Assembly (NCBI GenBank): GCA_018064245.1
Contig: JAGHVO010000065.1
Location: 1 to 64,000, forward strand
Reading direction: 5' to 3'
DNA length: 64,000 nucleotides
Source of the DNA: Candidatus Colimorpha pelethequi
Lineage (GTDB): Bacteria > Bacteroidota > Bacteroidia > Bacteroidales > P3
Shown: positions 43,823 through 53,264 of the stretch, piece after piece
Layout: each line of letters opens with the position of its first letter
Numbering within the stretch: position 1 is the stretch's first letter
Program-made: the position numbers and the translations under genes
Notes under the pieces: generated by a model
Told to the model about the DNA's origin: nothing
Database searches by the model: none
Seen by the model: only the letters and a program-made list of their open reading frames with translations

Positions 43823-44624
43823 CGAATTTTTATTGATATAAGAAAATTTTATTGTTTTACGATATATTTTTATTGAAAAATGCATAACATTGAAGTTTTC
43901 ATTTTGCTTTTGAATTCTTTTGTAAGATGTTGATAATTAATTATTATTTGCGCTGAAATTAATTTGTGCCTCGGATGATTCTGTTGAAAATAATGTTTGC
44001 ATCGTTGAGACCGCTGCATTCCATTGGGCCTCCGTAAGTAAAAAAAAAGATGGATTTTTCTTTTTGCCCTAATTCTTAATTTTTATAAATTTTAACTAGG
44101 ACGACGCTTTGGTTGCATTTTAACTTAAAAATTCTTAATAAATTTGAGTCGTGTTTGTAAAAGAATGGCATTCAATAATTTACAATATATTCAAAAATTT
44201 TATAAGTAGTTGGATTATAATGTTTTAGGTTGAGATCGCCGAGAGATCACCGAGAGATCACCGAAGGATCAAAGAAGATGGCTTGTAATGTATTGAATTG
44301 CAATAAATTAAAATGTTAAAAATATAATTCATTGATTTATAGTAGTTTGAGTGTTGTTATGGCGACTTGAAAAATAAAGTTTGTAATATAAATTATCTTA
44401 AAAATAAGTGCGTTTTTTTTGTGGTTGTGGCCAGTTCTCGTGCTACGGAAAAATGCTAATAGAATTGCAAAATTTACTTTATGTTTGACGTAACTTTCTT
44501 GTTGTGTTGTTGTTGTGAAAATTGTCAATAAGTATTTCTTTTTTGCTGTCCGCTACATCTTTGAAAGCGAAAAAATATGTGTAATTTTACAAATTATTTC
44601 AGTCCACCCTTAATGTAGTTCAGT
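43823..44624. other. AT-rich divergent intergenic region between upxY and dnaE
   Basis: About 800 bp without a convincing gene. It holds the upstream part of the operon promoter, an 11-bp repeat array (44230-44273), and a weak dnaE promoter candidate (CATCTTTG at 44556-44563, one mismatch from consensus, with no well-placed -33 box). A 63-codon minus-strand frame at 44337-44528 has no recognisable features. Confidence 0.5.
44230..44273. repeat. 11-bp tandem repeat array
   Basis: Four consecutive 11-bp units read ttGAGATCGCC, GAGAGATCACC, GAGAGATCACC and GAaGGATCAaa. The inner two are identical and the outer ones differ at two to four positions. The period is close to one helical turn, so each unit would face the same side of the DNA. 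It lies about 410 bp from the operon promoter and 350 bp from dnaE. Confidence 0.75.
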
Positions 44625-47600
44625 ATGGTAAATTTCACGCACTTACACGTCCACTCGCACTATTCGATTCTCGACGGAATGTCGAAGGTGCCCGATTTGA
44701 TTAAGAAATGCAAGAAGAACGGAATGTATGCAATGGCATTGACCGATCATGGCAACATGTACGGAATCAAGGATTTGGTGGATACTGTGAAGAAGGAAAA
44801 CGGAAAGGTGAAGGATGCTATTGCCGAGGCGGAAGCGGTGCTGAAAAACGATGGCGCTTCGATTGAAGAAAAACAAAAAGCGGAGGTAGACATTGAGAGT
44901 TTGAAAGGGCAATTCTTCAAGCCGATTATTGGCATTGAGGCCTATTGTGGACATACTTCGCGACACAACAAGGACTCGCGTGGCTGGCATTTGATCCTGT
45001 TGGCGAAAAACAAGGTTGGGTATCTGAATTTGTGTAAGTTGAGTTCCATTGCCTTCACCGAAGGCTACTATTACAACCCTCGTATCGACCATGAATTGCT
45101 GGAACAGTATCACGAAGGCGTGATTTGCGCCAGTGCGTGTCTTGGTGGCGAAATTCCTCAGAAAATCATGCGTGGCGATTTGAAAGGTGCCGAGGAAAGT
45201 GTCGTGTGGTTCAAAAATCTTTTCGGAGAAGATTATTATCTTGAGCTACAGCGTCATAAAACCGACAAGCCCAACGCGGCTACGGATACATTTGAGCGTC
45301 AGGAGGAGGTGAATAAGGTGCTGTTGGAGTTTGCCAAGAAATACGACATCAAGCTGATTGCCACCAACGACGTGCATTTTGTCGAGGAAGAGCATGGCGA
45401 AGCGCACGATAGGCTTATCTGCTTGAGTACGGGAAAGGACGTGGCGGACGCCACGCGTATGCACTACACCAAGCAAGAGTGGCTGAAGTCGCCCGCTGAG
45501 ATGCTCGCGGCTTTCCCCGACTTGCCGGAAGCCTTGGAAAACACGCAAGAGATTGTCGATAAAGTTGAGGTTTATTCGATAGACAGCGACCCAATTATGC
45601 CCGTATTCCCTATTCCTGAGTCTTTCGGAGACGAAAATGAATATCGTAGTCGCATCACAGAGCAGGAACTGTTTGACGAGTTTACACGCAACGAGAAGGG
45701 TGAGGTGGTGTTGAGTCAGGAAAAAGCGGAGGCGAAAATCAAGAAACTTGGCGGCTACAACAAGTTGTATCGTATCAAGTTCGAGGCGGACTATCTGTCC
45801 AAGCTGACATGGGATGGCGCTCATATGCGATATGGCGAAGAATTGTCCGACGAGGTCAAGGAACGTGTTACCTTTGAGTTGCATACGATCAAGACGATGG
45901 GCTTTCCTGGCTATTTCTTGATTGTGCAGGACTACATTCGTGCGGCGCGCGAGGAATTGGGCGTAAGCGTTGGCCCTGGCCGTGGTTCCGCGGCAGGAAG
46001 TGTTGTAGCTTACTGTTTGAAAATCACCGATATTGACCCGCTGAAATACGATTTGCTGTTTGAGAGATTCCTAAATCCAGACCGAATCTCGTTGCCTGAT
46101 ATTGATGTGGACTTTGACGATGCTGGTCGTGGCAAGGTCTTGGACTGGATTACCCAAAAGTACGGCAAGGAAAAAGTCGCCCATATCATCACCTACGGCA
46201 CCATGGCTACGAAGTCGGCGTTGGCGGACGTGGGACGTGTTGAAAAAGTGCCTCTTTCGACAGTCAATATGTTGAAGGGGTTCATTCCTGAAAAGAACTT
46301 CCCCGAAAATATCAAGGACGAGAAAGGAAAGGCTCCCAAAGTCAATTTGAAGAACTGCTACAAATACGTTCCCGAATTGAAGGAGATAATGGAGAGCGAC
46401 GCCCCCGAGGATCGTATCTTACAGCCGGTTTTGACCTACGCCGAAGAATTGGAAGACACCAACCGTCAGGTTGGCATTCATGCCTGCGGTGTGATTATTG
46501 GCGCAGATGATTTGACCAAATTCGCCCCAGTATGTACCATCAAAGATAAGGATACGGGTCAGGATGTGTTGGTTACGCAGTACGACGGACATGTGGTCGA
46601 GACCGTTGGCTTGATCAAGATGGACTTTTTGGGACTCAAGAACCTGACCATTATCAAGGACGCATTGCGTAGCGTGCAACGCCGAACAGGGGAGGAGGTG
46701 GACATCGACCATATCCCCATTGACGACAAGCAGACCTATCAGCTTTTCTGTGACGGCAGTACCATTGGAACGTTTCAGTTTGAGTCGCCGGGAATGCAGA
46801 AACACCTTCGTGAGTTGCAACCAGGTGTTTTCGAAGACCTCATCGCTATGAATGCCTTGTACCGCCCGGGTCCTATGGATTATATCCCGGACTTCATTGA
46901 CAGAAAACTGGGCCGTAAACCTATCGAATACGACATTCCTTGCATGGAAACCTATCTGAAAGACACTTACGGCATTACCGTCTATCAGGAGCAAGTTATG
47001 TTATTGTCTCGTCAGTTGGCGGGATTTACGCGCGGACAGAGTGATACGCTCCGTAAGGCGATGGGAAAGAAGCAGATAGAGAAGATGAACGAATTGGAAG
47101 TCCTTTTCTATGAGGGTGGTGAGAAAAATGGACATCCACACGAAATCTTGCATAAGATTTGGGAGGATTGGAAGAAATTCGCTTCCTATGCGTTCAACAA
47201 ATCTCACGCTACCTGCTATTCTTGGGTGGCCTACCAGACGGCCTACCTCAAGGCTCATTACCCTGCGGATTACATGGCGGCAGTGCTTACGAGTGGACAG
47301 ACCGATATCACGAGAACGACACAGTTGATGGCAGAATGCAAGCGTATGGGAATATCGGTGCTGCCTCCTTCCGTGAATGAGTCGGAAATGAATTTCTCGG
47401 TCAACAAACAGGAACAGATCCATTTCGGTTTGCAGGCTATCTCGGGAATGGGTGAAGCCGCGGCGCGATGTGTTATTGAGGAACGCGAGAAAAATGGTCC
47501 GTATAAAGATATCTTTGATTTTCTGGAACGAGTGGATTTGCGTACTGTGAATCGCAAGAACGTGGAAGTTCTTGTGAAGGCTGGCGCTTTCGATGGATTG

Positions 47601-48491
47601 GGTCCCATGCACAGGGCGCAATATTTCGCCAAAGAATCCGAGTCGGAGACTGCGCCCACCTATCTTGAACGTCTGGTACGCTGGGCTGCCAAGGAGCAAG
47701 AATCGGCAGATTCATCCCAAATGAGCATTTTTGACATGGCCGAAGAGGTTCAGACCGAGAGCCATCCGCCTATTCCGCAATGTTCGCCTTGGACGACAGT
47801 GGAGCTGTGCCGTCACGAAAAGGATGTGTTGGGATTCTATTTAAGCGGACATCCGTTGGATGATTATCGGTATGAGATGCGAAATTTTGCGCCAACTCCC
47901 ATCGCGGCATTGTCGGATTTGTCGAAATTTGTCACGGCGGAAGGAAAGAGCATTGGTGAAGTCCGTTTTGGCGGTATTGTCACGGATGCTCGTGTGGGCG
48001 TTTCTCAAAAAAATGGCGATCCGTATGGCAATATGACGATAGAAGACTATACGGGGTCGTATGAGTTGCGTCTTTACAAAGATGATTATCAGAAATTCAA
48101 GGCCTATTTTGAAAAGGGTTTGTTCTTGAATTGCCGCGGTGTGGTTTCGCAGTGGACGCATATCGACAAGGAGGGCAAGAAACTGACGTCGCCGCCTCGA
48201 CTTCGTTTGAACGACATGACCATTATGAGCGGCTTGTTTGAAAAATACAGTGGCGAGGTGTGTTTCGACATTGATTTGGAATTTGTGGATAATGCCTTCG
48301 TCAAAAAAATCGAGGAACTTACGGAGCAGTACAAAGGAAAATGTCCGTTGGTCGCAACGGTGCATCATGCCGTCAAAGACCTTTCGCTTACGATGAAAAG
48401 CAAGAATTTGAGGGTGTCGGCAAGGGAGATGTTGTATGCGTTGGAAGAAGTTGAACATGTGAAAAATATACATTTCAATGAACGTCATTAA
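44625..48491 (+). CDS. dnaE: DNA polymerase III subunit alpha
   Basis: 1288-aa replicative polymerase. The PHP domain opens with HLHVHSHYSILDG and DHGNMYG. The polymerase active site shows GPGRGSAAGS (near residue 450) and the catalytic aspartates in PDIDVDFDD (near 491). The fingers, tandem helix-hairpin-helix (LRTVNRKNVEVLVKAGAFDGLG) and C-terminal OB-fold regions follow. An insertion at about residues 55-85 within the PHP domain is one I recall as usual in Bacteroidota DnaE. The last 14 bp overlap the GSCFA gene. Confidence 0.98.
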   Translation: MVNFTHLHVHSHYSILDGMSKVPDLIKKCKKNGMYAMALTDHGNMYGIKDLVDTVKKENGKVKDAIAEAEAVLKNDGASIEEKQKAEVDIESLKGQFFKPIIGIEAYCGHTSRHNKDSRGWHLILLAKNKVGYLNLCKLSSIAFTEGYYYNPRIDHELLEQYHEGVICASACLGGEIPQKIMRGDLKGAEESVVWFKNLFGEDYYLELQRHKTDKPNAATDTFERQEEVNKVLLEFAKKYDIKLIATNDVHFVEEEHGEAHDRLICLSTGKDVADATRMHYTKQEWLKSPAEMLAAFPDLPEALENTQEIVDKVEVYSIDSDPIMPVFPIPESFGDENEYRSRITEQELFDEFTRNEKGEVVLSQEKAEAKIKKLGGYNKLYRIKFEADYLSKLTWDGAHMRYGEELSDEVKERVTFELHTIKTMGFPGYFLIVQDYIRAAREELGVSVGPGRGSAAGSVVAYCLKITDIDPLKYDLLFERFLNPDRISLPDIDVDFDDAGRGKVLDWITQKYGKEKVAHIITYGTMATKSALADVGRVEKVPLSTVNMLKGFIPEKNFPENIKDEKGKAPKVNLKNCYKYVPELKEIMESDAPEDRILQPVLTYAEELEDTNRQVGIHACGVIIGADDLTKFAPVCTIKDKDTGQDVLVTQYDGHVVETVGLIKMDFLGLKNLTIIKDALRSVQRRTGEEVDIDHIPIDDKQTYQLFCDGSTIGTFQFESPGMQKHLRELQPGVFEDLIAMNALYRPGPMDYIPDFIDRKLGRKPIEYDIPCMETYLKDTYGITVYQEQVMLLSRQLAGFTRGQSDTLRKAMGKKQIEKMNELEVLFYEGGEKNGHPHEILHKIWEDWKKFASYAFNKSHATCYSWVAYQTAYLKAHYPADYMAAVLTSGQTDITRTTQLMAECKRMGISVLPPSVNESEMNFSVNKQEQIHFGLQAISGMGEAAARCVIEEREKNGPYKDIFDFLERVDLRTVNRKNVEVLVKAGAFDGLGPMHRAQYFAKESESETAPTYLERLVRWAAKEQESADSSQMSIFDMAEEVQTESHPPIPQCSPWTTVELCRHEKDVLGFYLSGHPLDDYRYEMRNFAPTPIAALSDLSKFVTAEGKSIGEVRFGGIVTDARVGVSQKNGDPYGNMTIEDYTGSYELRLYKDDYQKFKAYFEKGLFLNCRGVVSQWTHIDKEGKKLTSPPRLRLNDMTIMSGLFEKYSGEVCFDIDLEFVDNAFVKKIEELTEQYKGKCPLVATVHHAVKDLSLTMKSKNLRVSAREMLYALEEVEHVKNIHFNERH

Positions 48492-49356
48492 ACTTTCGAC
48501 TCCAGTAGTGTTTGAAACAGATTGGCGCTGCCGTTATTCCGATCGGTTCGTGACCATTGGATCCTGCTTTTCGGACACTGTTGGACAGCGAATGCGCCAA
48601 TGCGGAATGGACGTGATGGTGAACCCTTTTGGAACACTGTATAATCCCGCATCCATAGCGACAGGGATTTCGCGTTGCCTTGACGGAATGTGGATTGAGG
48701 AGTCGGATTTGGTGACTTGCGAAGGTTTTTGGCACTCTTGGTTTCATCATAGCAGTTTCTCTCGTAACACAAAGGAAGAGTGTATAGAGGCTTGCAATGC
48801 GAGCATGCGGGCGTTTGCCGATAGATTGCGTGGAGGATGCAAGCTTTTGGTGACTTTTGGAACCGCATTTGTCTTTAAAAACAAAGAGATTTGTGCCGTG
48901 GTGGGAAATTGCCACAAACTTCCTGCAGACCAGTTTGTTCGTAGAAGGCTGTCGGTTTCGGAGATTGTCGAGGATTGGAATCTTTTGTTGGACAGGTTGA
49001 CCGCGCTCGGAGTGGAAGTCTTGTTCACCGTCAGCCCGATTCGTCACTTTGCTGATGGTGCGCATGGAAATCAACTTAGCAAAGGCACTTTGCTGTTGGC
49101 CGTTGACGAATTGGTTTCTCGTTATGAGGGCTGTCGTTATTTCCCCGCTTATGAGATTGTGATGGACGAATTGCGGGACTATCGCTTTTATGGACGCGAC
49201 ATGGTGCATCCAAGTGATGTGGCGATAGATGTCGTGTGGGGCCGATTTATGCAGTCCTATCTGTCGCCTGCAGATATCGCCCTATGTGAGTCGGGTTGGA
49301 AATCCAATTGCTTGGCGGAACATCGTCGGATTATTAATTCAAATACAATAAAATAA
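48478..49356 (+). CDS. GSCFA domain protein
   Basis: 292-aa protein with the family's name-giving motif IGSCFSD near residue 26. It also has VNPFGTLYNPASI, a conserved VTFGTAFVF and TVSPIRHFADGAHGNQLSK. The GSCFA family is SGNH-hydrolase-like (GSC resembling the nucleophile block) and widespread in Bacteroidota and Alphaproteobacteria, but its substrate is unknown. It overlaps dnaE by 14 bp and precedes ddl by 7 bp, so these are probably one transcript. Confidence 0.9.
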   Translation: MNVIKLSTPVVFETDWRCRYSDRFVTIGSCFSDTVGQRMRQCGMDVMVNPFGTLYNPASIATGISRCLDGMWIEESDLVTCEGFWHSWFHHSSFSRNTKEECIEACNASMRAFADRLRGGCKLLVTFGTAFVFKNKEICAVVGNCHKLPADQFVRRRLSVSEIVEDWNLLLDRLTALGVEVLFTVSPIRHFADGAHGNQLSKGTLLLAVDELVSRYEGCRYFPAYEIVMDELRDYRFYGRDMVHPSDVAIDVVWGRFMQSYLSPADIALCESGWKSNCLAEHRRIINSNTIK

Positions 49357-49363
49357 TAACATC

Positions 49364-50359
49364 ATGAAAAACATTGCTTTGGTTATGGGCGGCTATTCGG
49401 GGGAACATGACATCTCCATCAATAGCGGTTGTCAAGTTTACGAGGCTTTGGACAAAAGCAAGTACAATGTCTATAAGATTGTAATAGACAGAGATGCTTG
49501 GTATTGGCTTACGGAAGACGGACGACATCTTCCTGTGGACAAAAATGATTTTTCGGTACGGGAAAATCGAAATGGCGTTGACGAAAAAGTGAATTTTGAC
49601 TTGGCTTTTATCATCGTCCACGGAAATCCAGGTGAGAACGGTGTCTTGCAAGGTTATTTCGACATGCTGGGAATCCGCTATACCACATGCGGTTTTTATA
49701 CTTCGGCGTTGACGTTCAACAAAGGATATTGCAATCCTGTGGTCCGCAGTTTTGGAATTGTCAGCGTTGCAAAATCCCAGCTTTTGTATAATAGAGATGC
49801 CGTGGACGTGGATCAACTGCTTCGTGATTTCCGATTGCCGGTTTTTGTCAAGCCTGCGTCTGGTGGAAGCAGCGTTGCGACCAATAAGGTGAAATTGCCC
49901 GAACAGTTGCTGCCAGCCATCGAGGAGGCTTTCAAGGAAGACCGAGAGGTTCTTGTCGAGGAGTTCATCAAGGGCCGTGAGTTTGATTGTGGCGTGTTGC
50001 GTACTGCGGAAAAGAAATTTGTATTCCCCGTAACGGAAATCATTCCTACCAACGGCCATGAGTTTTTCGATTTTGCCGCCAAGTATGAGGGTTTTAGCAA
50101 CGAGGTCACTCCTGCCGAGGTGGATGAGTCGATTTCGTCTCAAATTCAGCGCGTCTCTTTCGAATTGTACGATTTGCTGAACTGCAAGGGTGTGGTTCGT
50201 TTCGATTATATCTATGATGTTGAGAAAAAGGAACTTTTCTTCTTGGAGGTCAATACAATTCCTGGCCAAAGCGCCGAGAGTATCGTTCCAAAGCAAGCTA
50301 GAGCAATGGGAATCAGTACCGCTCAGCTGTATGAAATGATAGTTGAAAGTTGTTTGTAA
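49364..50359 (+). CDS. ddl: D-alanine--D-alanine ligase
   Basis: 331-aa ATP-grasp enzyme joining two D-Ala for peptidoglycan precursors. The N-terminal signature VMGGYSGEHDISINSG, the ATP-grasp central domain (VFVKPASGGSSVATNKV, LVEEFIKGREFDCGVL) and the C-terminal FLEVNTIPGQSAESIVPKQA are all intact. Length is normal. It is unusually far from the mur gene cluster, as far as the window shows. Confidence 0.96.
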   Translation: MKNIALVMGGYSGEHDISINSGCQVYEALDKSKYNVYKIVIDRDAWYWLTEDGRHLPVDKNDFSVRENRNGVDEKVNFDLAFIIVHGNPGENGVLQGYFDMLGIRYTTCGFYTSALTFNKGYCNPVVRSFGIVSVAKSQLLYNRDAVDVDQLLRDFRLPVFVKPASGGSSVATNKVKLPEQLLPAIEEAFKEDREVLVEEFIKGREFDCGVLRTAEKKFVFPVTEIIPTNGHEFFDFAAKYEGFSNEVTPAEVDESISSQIQRVSFELYDLLNCKGVVRFDYIYDVEKKELFFLEVNTIPGQSAESIVPKQARAMGISTAQLYEMIVESCL

Positions 50360-50387
50360 TCAATTGTATAAGAAGAAAAGGACGATT

Positions 50388-50410
50388 GGCGTGAAAAACT
50401 CGCCGTTTTT
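50388..50410 (+). terminator. Weak hairpin plus T-run after ddl
   Basis: GGCG at 50388-50391 pairs with CGCC at 50401-50404, with one further G-C pair inside a T-T mismatch, followed by six T. The stem is short, so it may only attenuate transcription between ddl and the YqaA-like gene. Confidence 0.35.
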
Positions 50411-50419
50411 TATATAATA

Positions 50420-50860
50420 ATGTTGGCAGATTGGGGATATTGGGGACTTTTCTTGGGGTCGCTGTTGGCTTCAACGGTGGTTCCTTTCTCCGCTGATGCC
50501 TTGATTGTGGGAATGCTCCTGGCGGGTGGCAAGCCATGGCTTTGTTTCTTCACGGCGACGGCCGGCAATTGGTTGGGCGGTTTGACGAGCTTTGGCATCG
50601 GATGGCTGGGCAAGTGGGAGTGGCTGGAACGGTGGTTTCATGTCAAGCGGGAAACGCTTGAAAAACAGAAATCCAAGATCGACCGTTGGGGTGTGTGGCT
50701 GGCTTTGCTGACGTGGTTGCCTTTTGTGGGAGACGTTTTTGCCGTAGGCTTGGGCTTTTATCGGTTGACACCTTGGAAATGCGCACTTTTCATGTTAGTA
50801 GGAAAGGCTGCCCGGTTTTTGGTTTGGATGTTGATTTTTGGAACACCTGCTGCGGTGTAA
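50420..50860 (+). CDS. YqaA/DedA-like small membrane protein
   Basis: 146-aa membrane protein of the SNARE-associated/DedA superfamily, YqaA type. It shows four hydrophobic stretches, the early GSLLASTVVPFSADALIVGML and the late TWLPFVGDVFAVGLGFYR motif. Family members are thought to move or flip lipids such as undecaprenyl phosphate; no direct role is proved for this subgroup. Gap to the helicase gene is 10 bp, so they may be cotranscribed. Confidence 0.8.
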   Translation: MLADWGYWGLFLGSLLASTVVPFSADALIVGMLLAGGKPWLCFFTATAGNWLGGLTSFGIGWLGKWEWLERWFHVKRETLEKQKSKIDRWGVWLALLTWLPFVGDVFAVGLGFYRLTPWKCALFMLVGKAARFLVWMLIFGTPAAV

Positions 50861-50870
50861 TAAGAATGTT

Positions 50871-53039
50871 ATGCAGACGAATGCACAAATAGAACTCGCG
50901 GATCGGTATCTGAGAGAGACTGGAGTTTCTGTTTTCCTGACAGGTAAGGCTGGTACGGGAAAGACTACTTTTTTGCGTCATGTGGTGGAGTCCGTCAACA
51001 AGCGACTTGTTGTAGTGGCTCCTACTGGAGTGGCTGCAGTCAATGCGGGTGGCGTCACCATTCATTCTTTCTTCCAGTTGCCGTTCTGTCCTTATCTGCC
51101 CGATGTAAAGGAATTGGTCACGGAGTATCAGATGCCTGAGCAGCGCAAGCAATTGCGTCGCAACAAGGCGGATGTGATTCGGACTTTGGATTTGCTTATC
51201 ATCGACGAAATCTCTATGGTGCGTGCCGACCTGTTGGATGCGGTTGATGCTGTTTTGCGCCGTTATCGTCGCAACAGCCGTCCTTTTGGAGGTGTGCAAC
51301 TGCTTATGATCGGCGATGTGCAACAACTGCCGCCCGTTGTGTCGGATGCCGAACGACCCTATTTGGAACAGGTGTATCCTTCGCCTTTCTTTTTCCATAG
51401 CAAGGCTTTGCAGAAACTCAACTACACAACTATTGAATTGCAAACCGTCTATCGACAGCAAGATGCAGATTTTCTGTCGTTGTTGAACAAAATTCGCGAC
51501 AACCAGTTTGATGAGGCTACGCTTTCTGCTTTGAACCAGCGTGTTGTGCAACCGGAATCAACGTCGCGTTCGCTTTTTGGAAGACGAAAGAAGCAGTCGA
51601 AACCCATCCGACTTGTGACGCACAACAGCCAAGCGGATTCCATCAATCAGAATGAGTTGAAACAGTTGCGTTCCAAATTGTTTACCTATAAAGCGGATGT
51701 GTCTGGTTCATTTCCGGATAGTTCCGCTCCTGCCGACCAAGATCTGCAGTTGAAAGTGGGTGCGCAGGTGATGTTTGTGAAAAATGATTCTTCTGGAAAC
51801 CATCGTTATTACAATGGAAAAATAGGAACGGTGACGGGTTTGGAAATGAAAGATGGCGAGCCTGAGATTACGGTTACAGATGAGGATGGAGAATCGGTTG
51901 TGGTTCCGCGTGAAAAATGGGAGAATGTGCGCTATGAGATTGATTCCGCTGATAATCAAATCAAACCCAAAGTGGATGGGACTTTTACGCAATATCCCTT
52001 GAGGTTGGCGTGGGCGGTGACCATCCACAAGGCGCAGGGACTTACTTTCGATCGAGTGGAAGTGGATGCCGCCTCGGCGTTTGCCTATGGACAAGTGTAT
52101 GTGGCTTTGAGTCGGTGCCGTTCATTGGAAGGACTCACTTTGTCCACTCCGATCACAAGTCGTTGCGCATTCAATAACACTGATGTTTCTTCGTTTGTAA
52201 ATGGATTTCCTTCTGAATCCGTTGTCGATTCTCAGTTTGAAGGTTGTCGCAGGCAGTATTATTATGATTTGCTTTTCGAACTTTTTGATTTTGGCGCTTT
52301 GCATTATGTAATGGATCGGATGGAGCGGTTGTTTGCGACCAAACTAAAAAATATATATCCGTCTCAATGTCAGAAAATTGAGAAACAGATGCTCTCCGTG
52401 GATTCGTTGGTGTCGGTAACGGAACGATTCCATCGCCAGCTGCGTTCTATTATGGAATCGATGTTGCCAGACAGGATAGGGAAGGGTGCTTCATATTACA
52501 TTTCCCAACTTGAATCGTTGAAAAAGGAGATGGAACCTTTGTCGGATTTGACCATCGACAACAAAGAAGTCGTGAAGGATTACTCGGATTATGTGTCTCA
52601 ATTGAACGAGATTGTGGGTTTGAAGTTGTATTGTCTTGATACTGTCCGCAAAAATGGTTTTTCGATCATATCTTATCAGAAGTCGAAAGTGGACTATCTC
52701 TTGCAGTCGCAAAAGTCTCAACGTCGCGAAAGTTTGAAATCCAAGAAGTCTTCGTACGAAGGTTTTGCCAATGCCGACTTGGTGAAATTGTTGGTGCAGT
52801 GGCGCAAAAATGAGGCGGAAGAACGTAACTTCCCCGCTTATTGCATTTTGCAGCAAAAGGCTTTGCTGGGCATTGCCGAAAAAATGCCTCGAAGCATGAA
52901 AGAACTGAAATCTATTTTCGGAGTGGGAAAAGTTGTGTGTCAGCAATATGGCGAAGCTATCCTCTCAATCGTTGCGGATTATATTGAGGATAATGGATTG
53001 GATTATCGATTGTTTGGAAAAGGGAGCGATAATGCGTAG
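50871..53039 (+). CDS. PIF1-like superfamily 1B DNA helicase with HRDC domain
   Basis: 722-aa helicase. Walker A LTGKAGTGKTTF lies at residues about 23-34, Walker B LLIIDEISMV near 110, and the superfamily 1B C-terminal motif TIHKAQGLTFDRV near 390. A UvrD-like 2B/SH3 region (MFVKNDSSGNHRYYNGKIG) lies between the helicase motifs. A helical middle region and a C-terminal HRDC-type domain (FPAYCILQQKALLGIAEKMP...GVGKVV) follow. The HRDC element is shared with RecQ. I chose the ATG at 50871 over one 33 bp upstream that lies inside the preceding gene. A role in replication or repair is inferred. Confidence 0.9.
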   Translation: MQTNAQIELADRYLRETGVSVFLTGKAGTGKTTFLRHVVESVNKRLVVVAPTGVAAVNAGGVTIHSFFQLPFCPYLPDVKELVTEYQMPEQRKQLRRNKADVIRTLDLLIIDEISMVRADLLDAVDAVLRRYRRNSRPFGGVQLLMIGDVQQLPPVVSDAERPYLEQVYPSPFFFHSKALQKLNYTTIELQTVYRQQDADFLSLLNKIRDNQFDEATLSALNQRVVQPESTSRSLFGRRKKQSKPIRLVTHNSQADSINQNELKQLRSKLFTYKADVSGSFPDSSAPADQDLQLKVGAQVMFVKNDSSGNHRYYNGKIGTVTGLEMKDGEPEITVTDEDGESVVVPREKWENVRYEIDSADNQIKPKVDGTFTQYPLRLAWAVTIHKAQGLTFDRVEVDAASAFAYGQVYVALSRCRSLEGLTLSTPITSRCAFNNTDVSSFVNGFPSESVVDSQFEGCRRQYYYDLLFELFDFGALHYVMDRMERLFATKLKNIYPSQCQKIEKQMLSVDSLVSVTERFHRQLRSIMESMLPDRIGKGASYYISQLESLKKEMEPLSDLTIDNKEVVKDYSDYVSQLNEIVGLKLYCLDTVRKNGFSIISYQKSKVDYLLQSQKSQRRESLKSKKSSYEGFANADLVKLLVQWRKNEAEERNFPAYCILQQKALLGIAEKMPRSMKELKSIFGVGKVVCQQYGEAILSIVADYIEDNGLDYRLFGKGSDNA

Positions 53040-53096
53040 TTGTGTCGATTTTGAAAACAAGGATTCTCTCCCACAATTCTTTTGAATAAAAGGAAT

Positions 53097-53130
53097 AAAA
53101 AAAAGAAACCCGTTGAGGTTTCTTTTTTTT
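53097..53130. terminator. Strong bidirectional intrinsic terminator
   Basis: A 14-bp perfect stem (A8 GAAACC / GGTTTC T8) with a six-base loop, CGTTGA. It has T-runs when read on either strand. It serves the helicase gene on the plus strand and the tRNA-Cys gene on the minus strand. Confidence 0.85.
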
Positions 53131-53131
53131 G

Positions 53132-53202
53132 AGGTCGCTTCCGGATTTGAACCGGAGTAGCAGGTTTTGCAGACCTGTGCCTAGCCCCTCGGCCAAACGA
53201 CC
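53132..53202 (-). tRNA. tRNA-Cys (anticodon GCA)
   Basis: 71-nt cloverleaf on the minus strand. The acceptor stem GGTCGTT/AGCGACC has one T-G wobble and the D-stem is GCC/GGC. The anticodon arm CAGGT-CTGCAAA-ACCTG carries GCA, the T-arm is TCCGG-TTCAAAT-CCGGA, and the discriminator base is T73, which is characteristic of tRNA-Cys. The CCA end is not encoded. The gene ends immediately before the shared terminator. Confidence 0.97.
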
Positions 53203-53264
53203 TTTTTGCCTAAAGCGATTGCAAAAGTACTATTTTTTTTGGAACTGGCAAAATTTTATTTTTA

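Noticed and set aside
44337..44528. 63-codon minus-strand frame in the dnaE-upxY gap
   Set aside because: AT-rich, no motif, no promoter; probably chance.
43679..44624. Invertible promoter region of the Bacteroides capsule type
   Set aside because: I looked for inverted repeats flanking the operon promoter and found no convincing pair; no invertase gene is in the window.
49334..50296. 320-codon minus-strand frame
   Set aside because: It is antisense to ddl and contains no recognisable motif, whereas the ddl signature is complete.
53132..53202. tRNA-Cys as an integration site for the polysaccharide island
   Set aside because: No integrase or duplicated tRNA 3' end is seen, and the tRNA lies about 9 kb from the island inside conserved genes.
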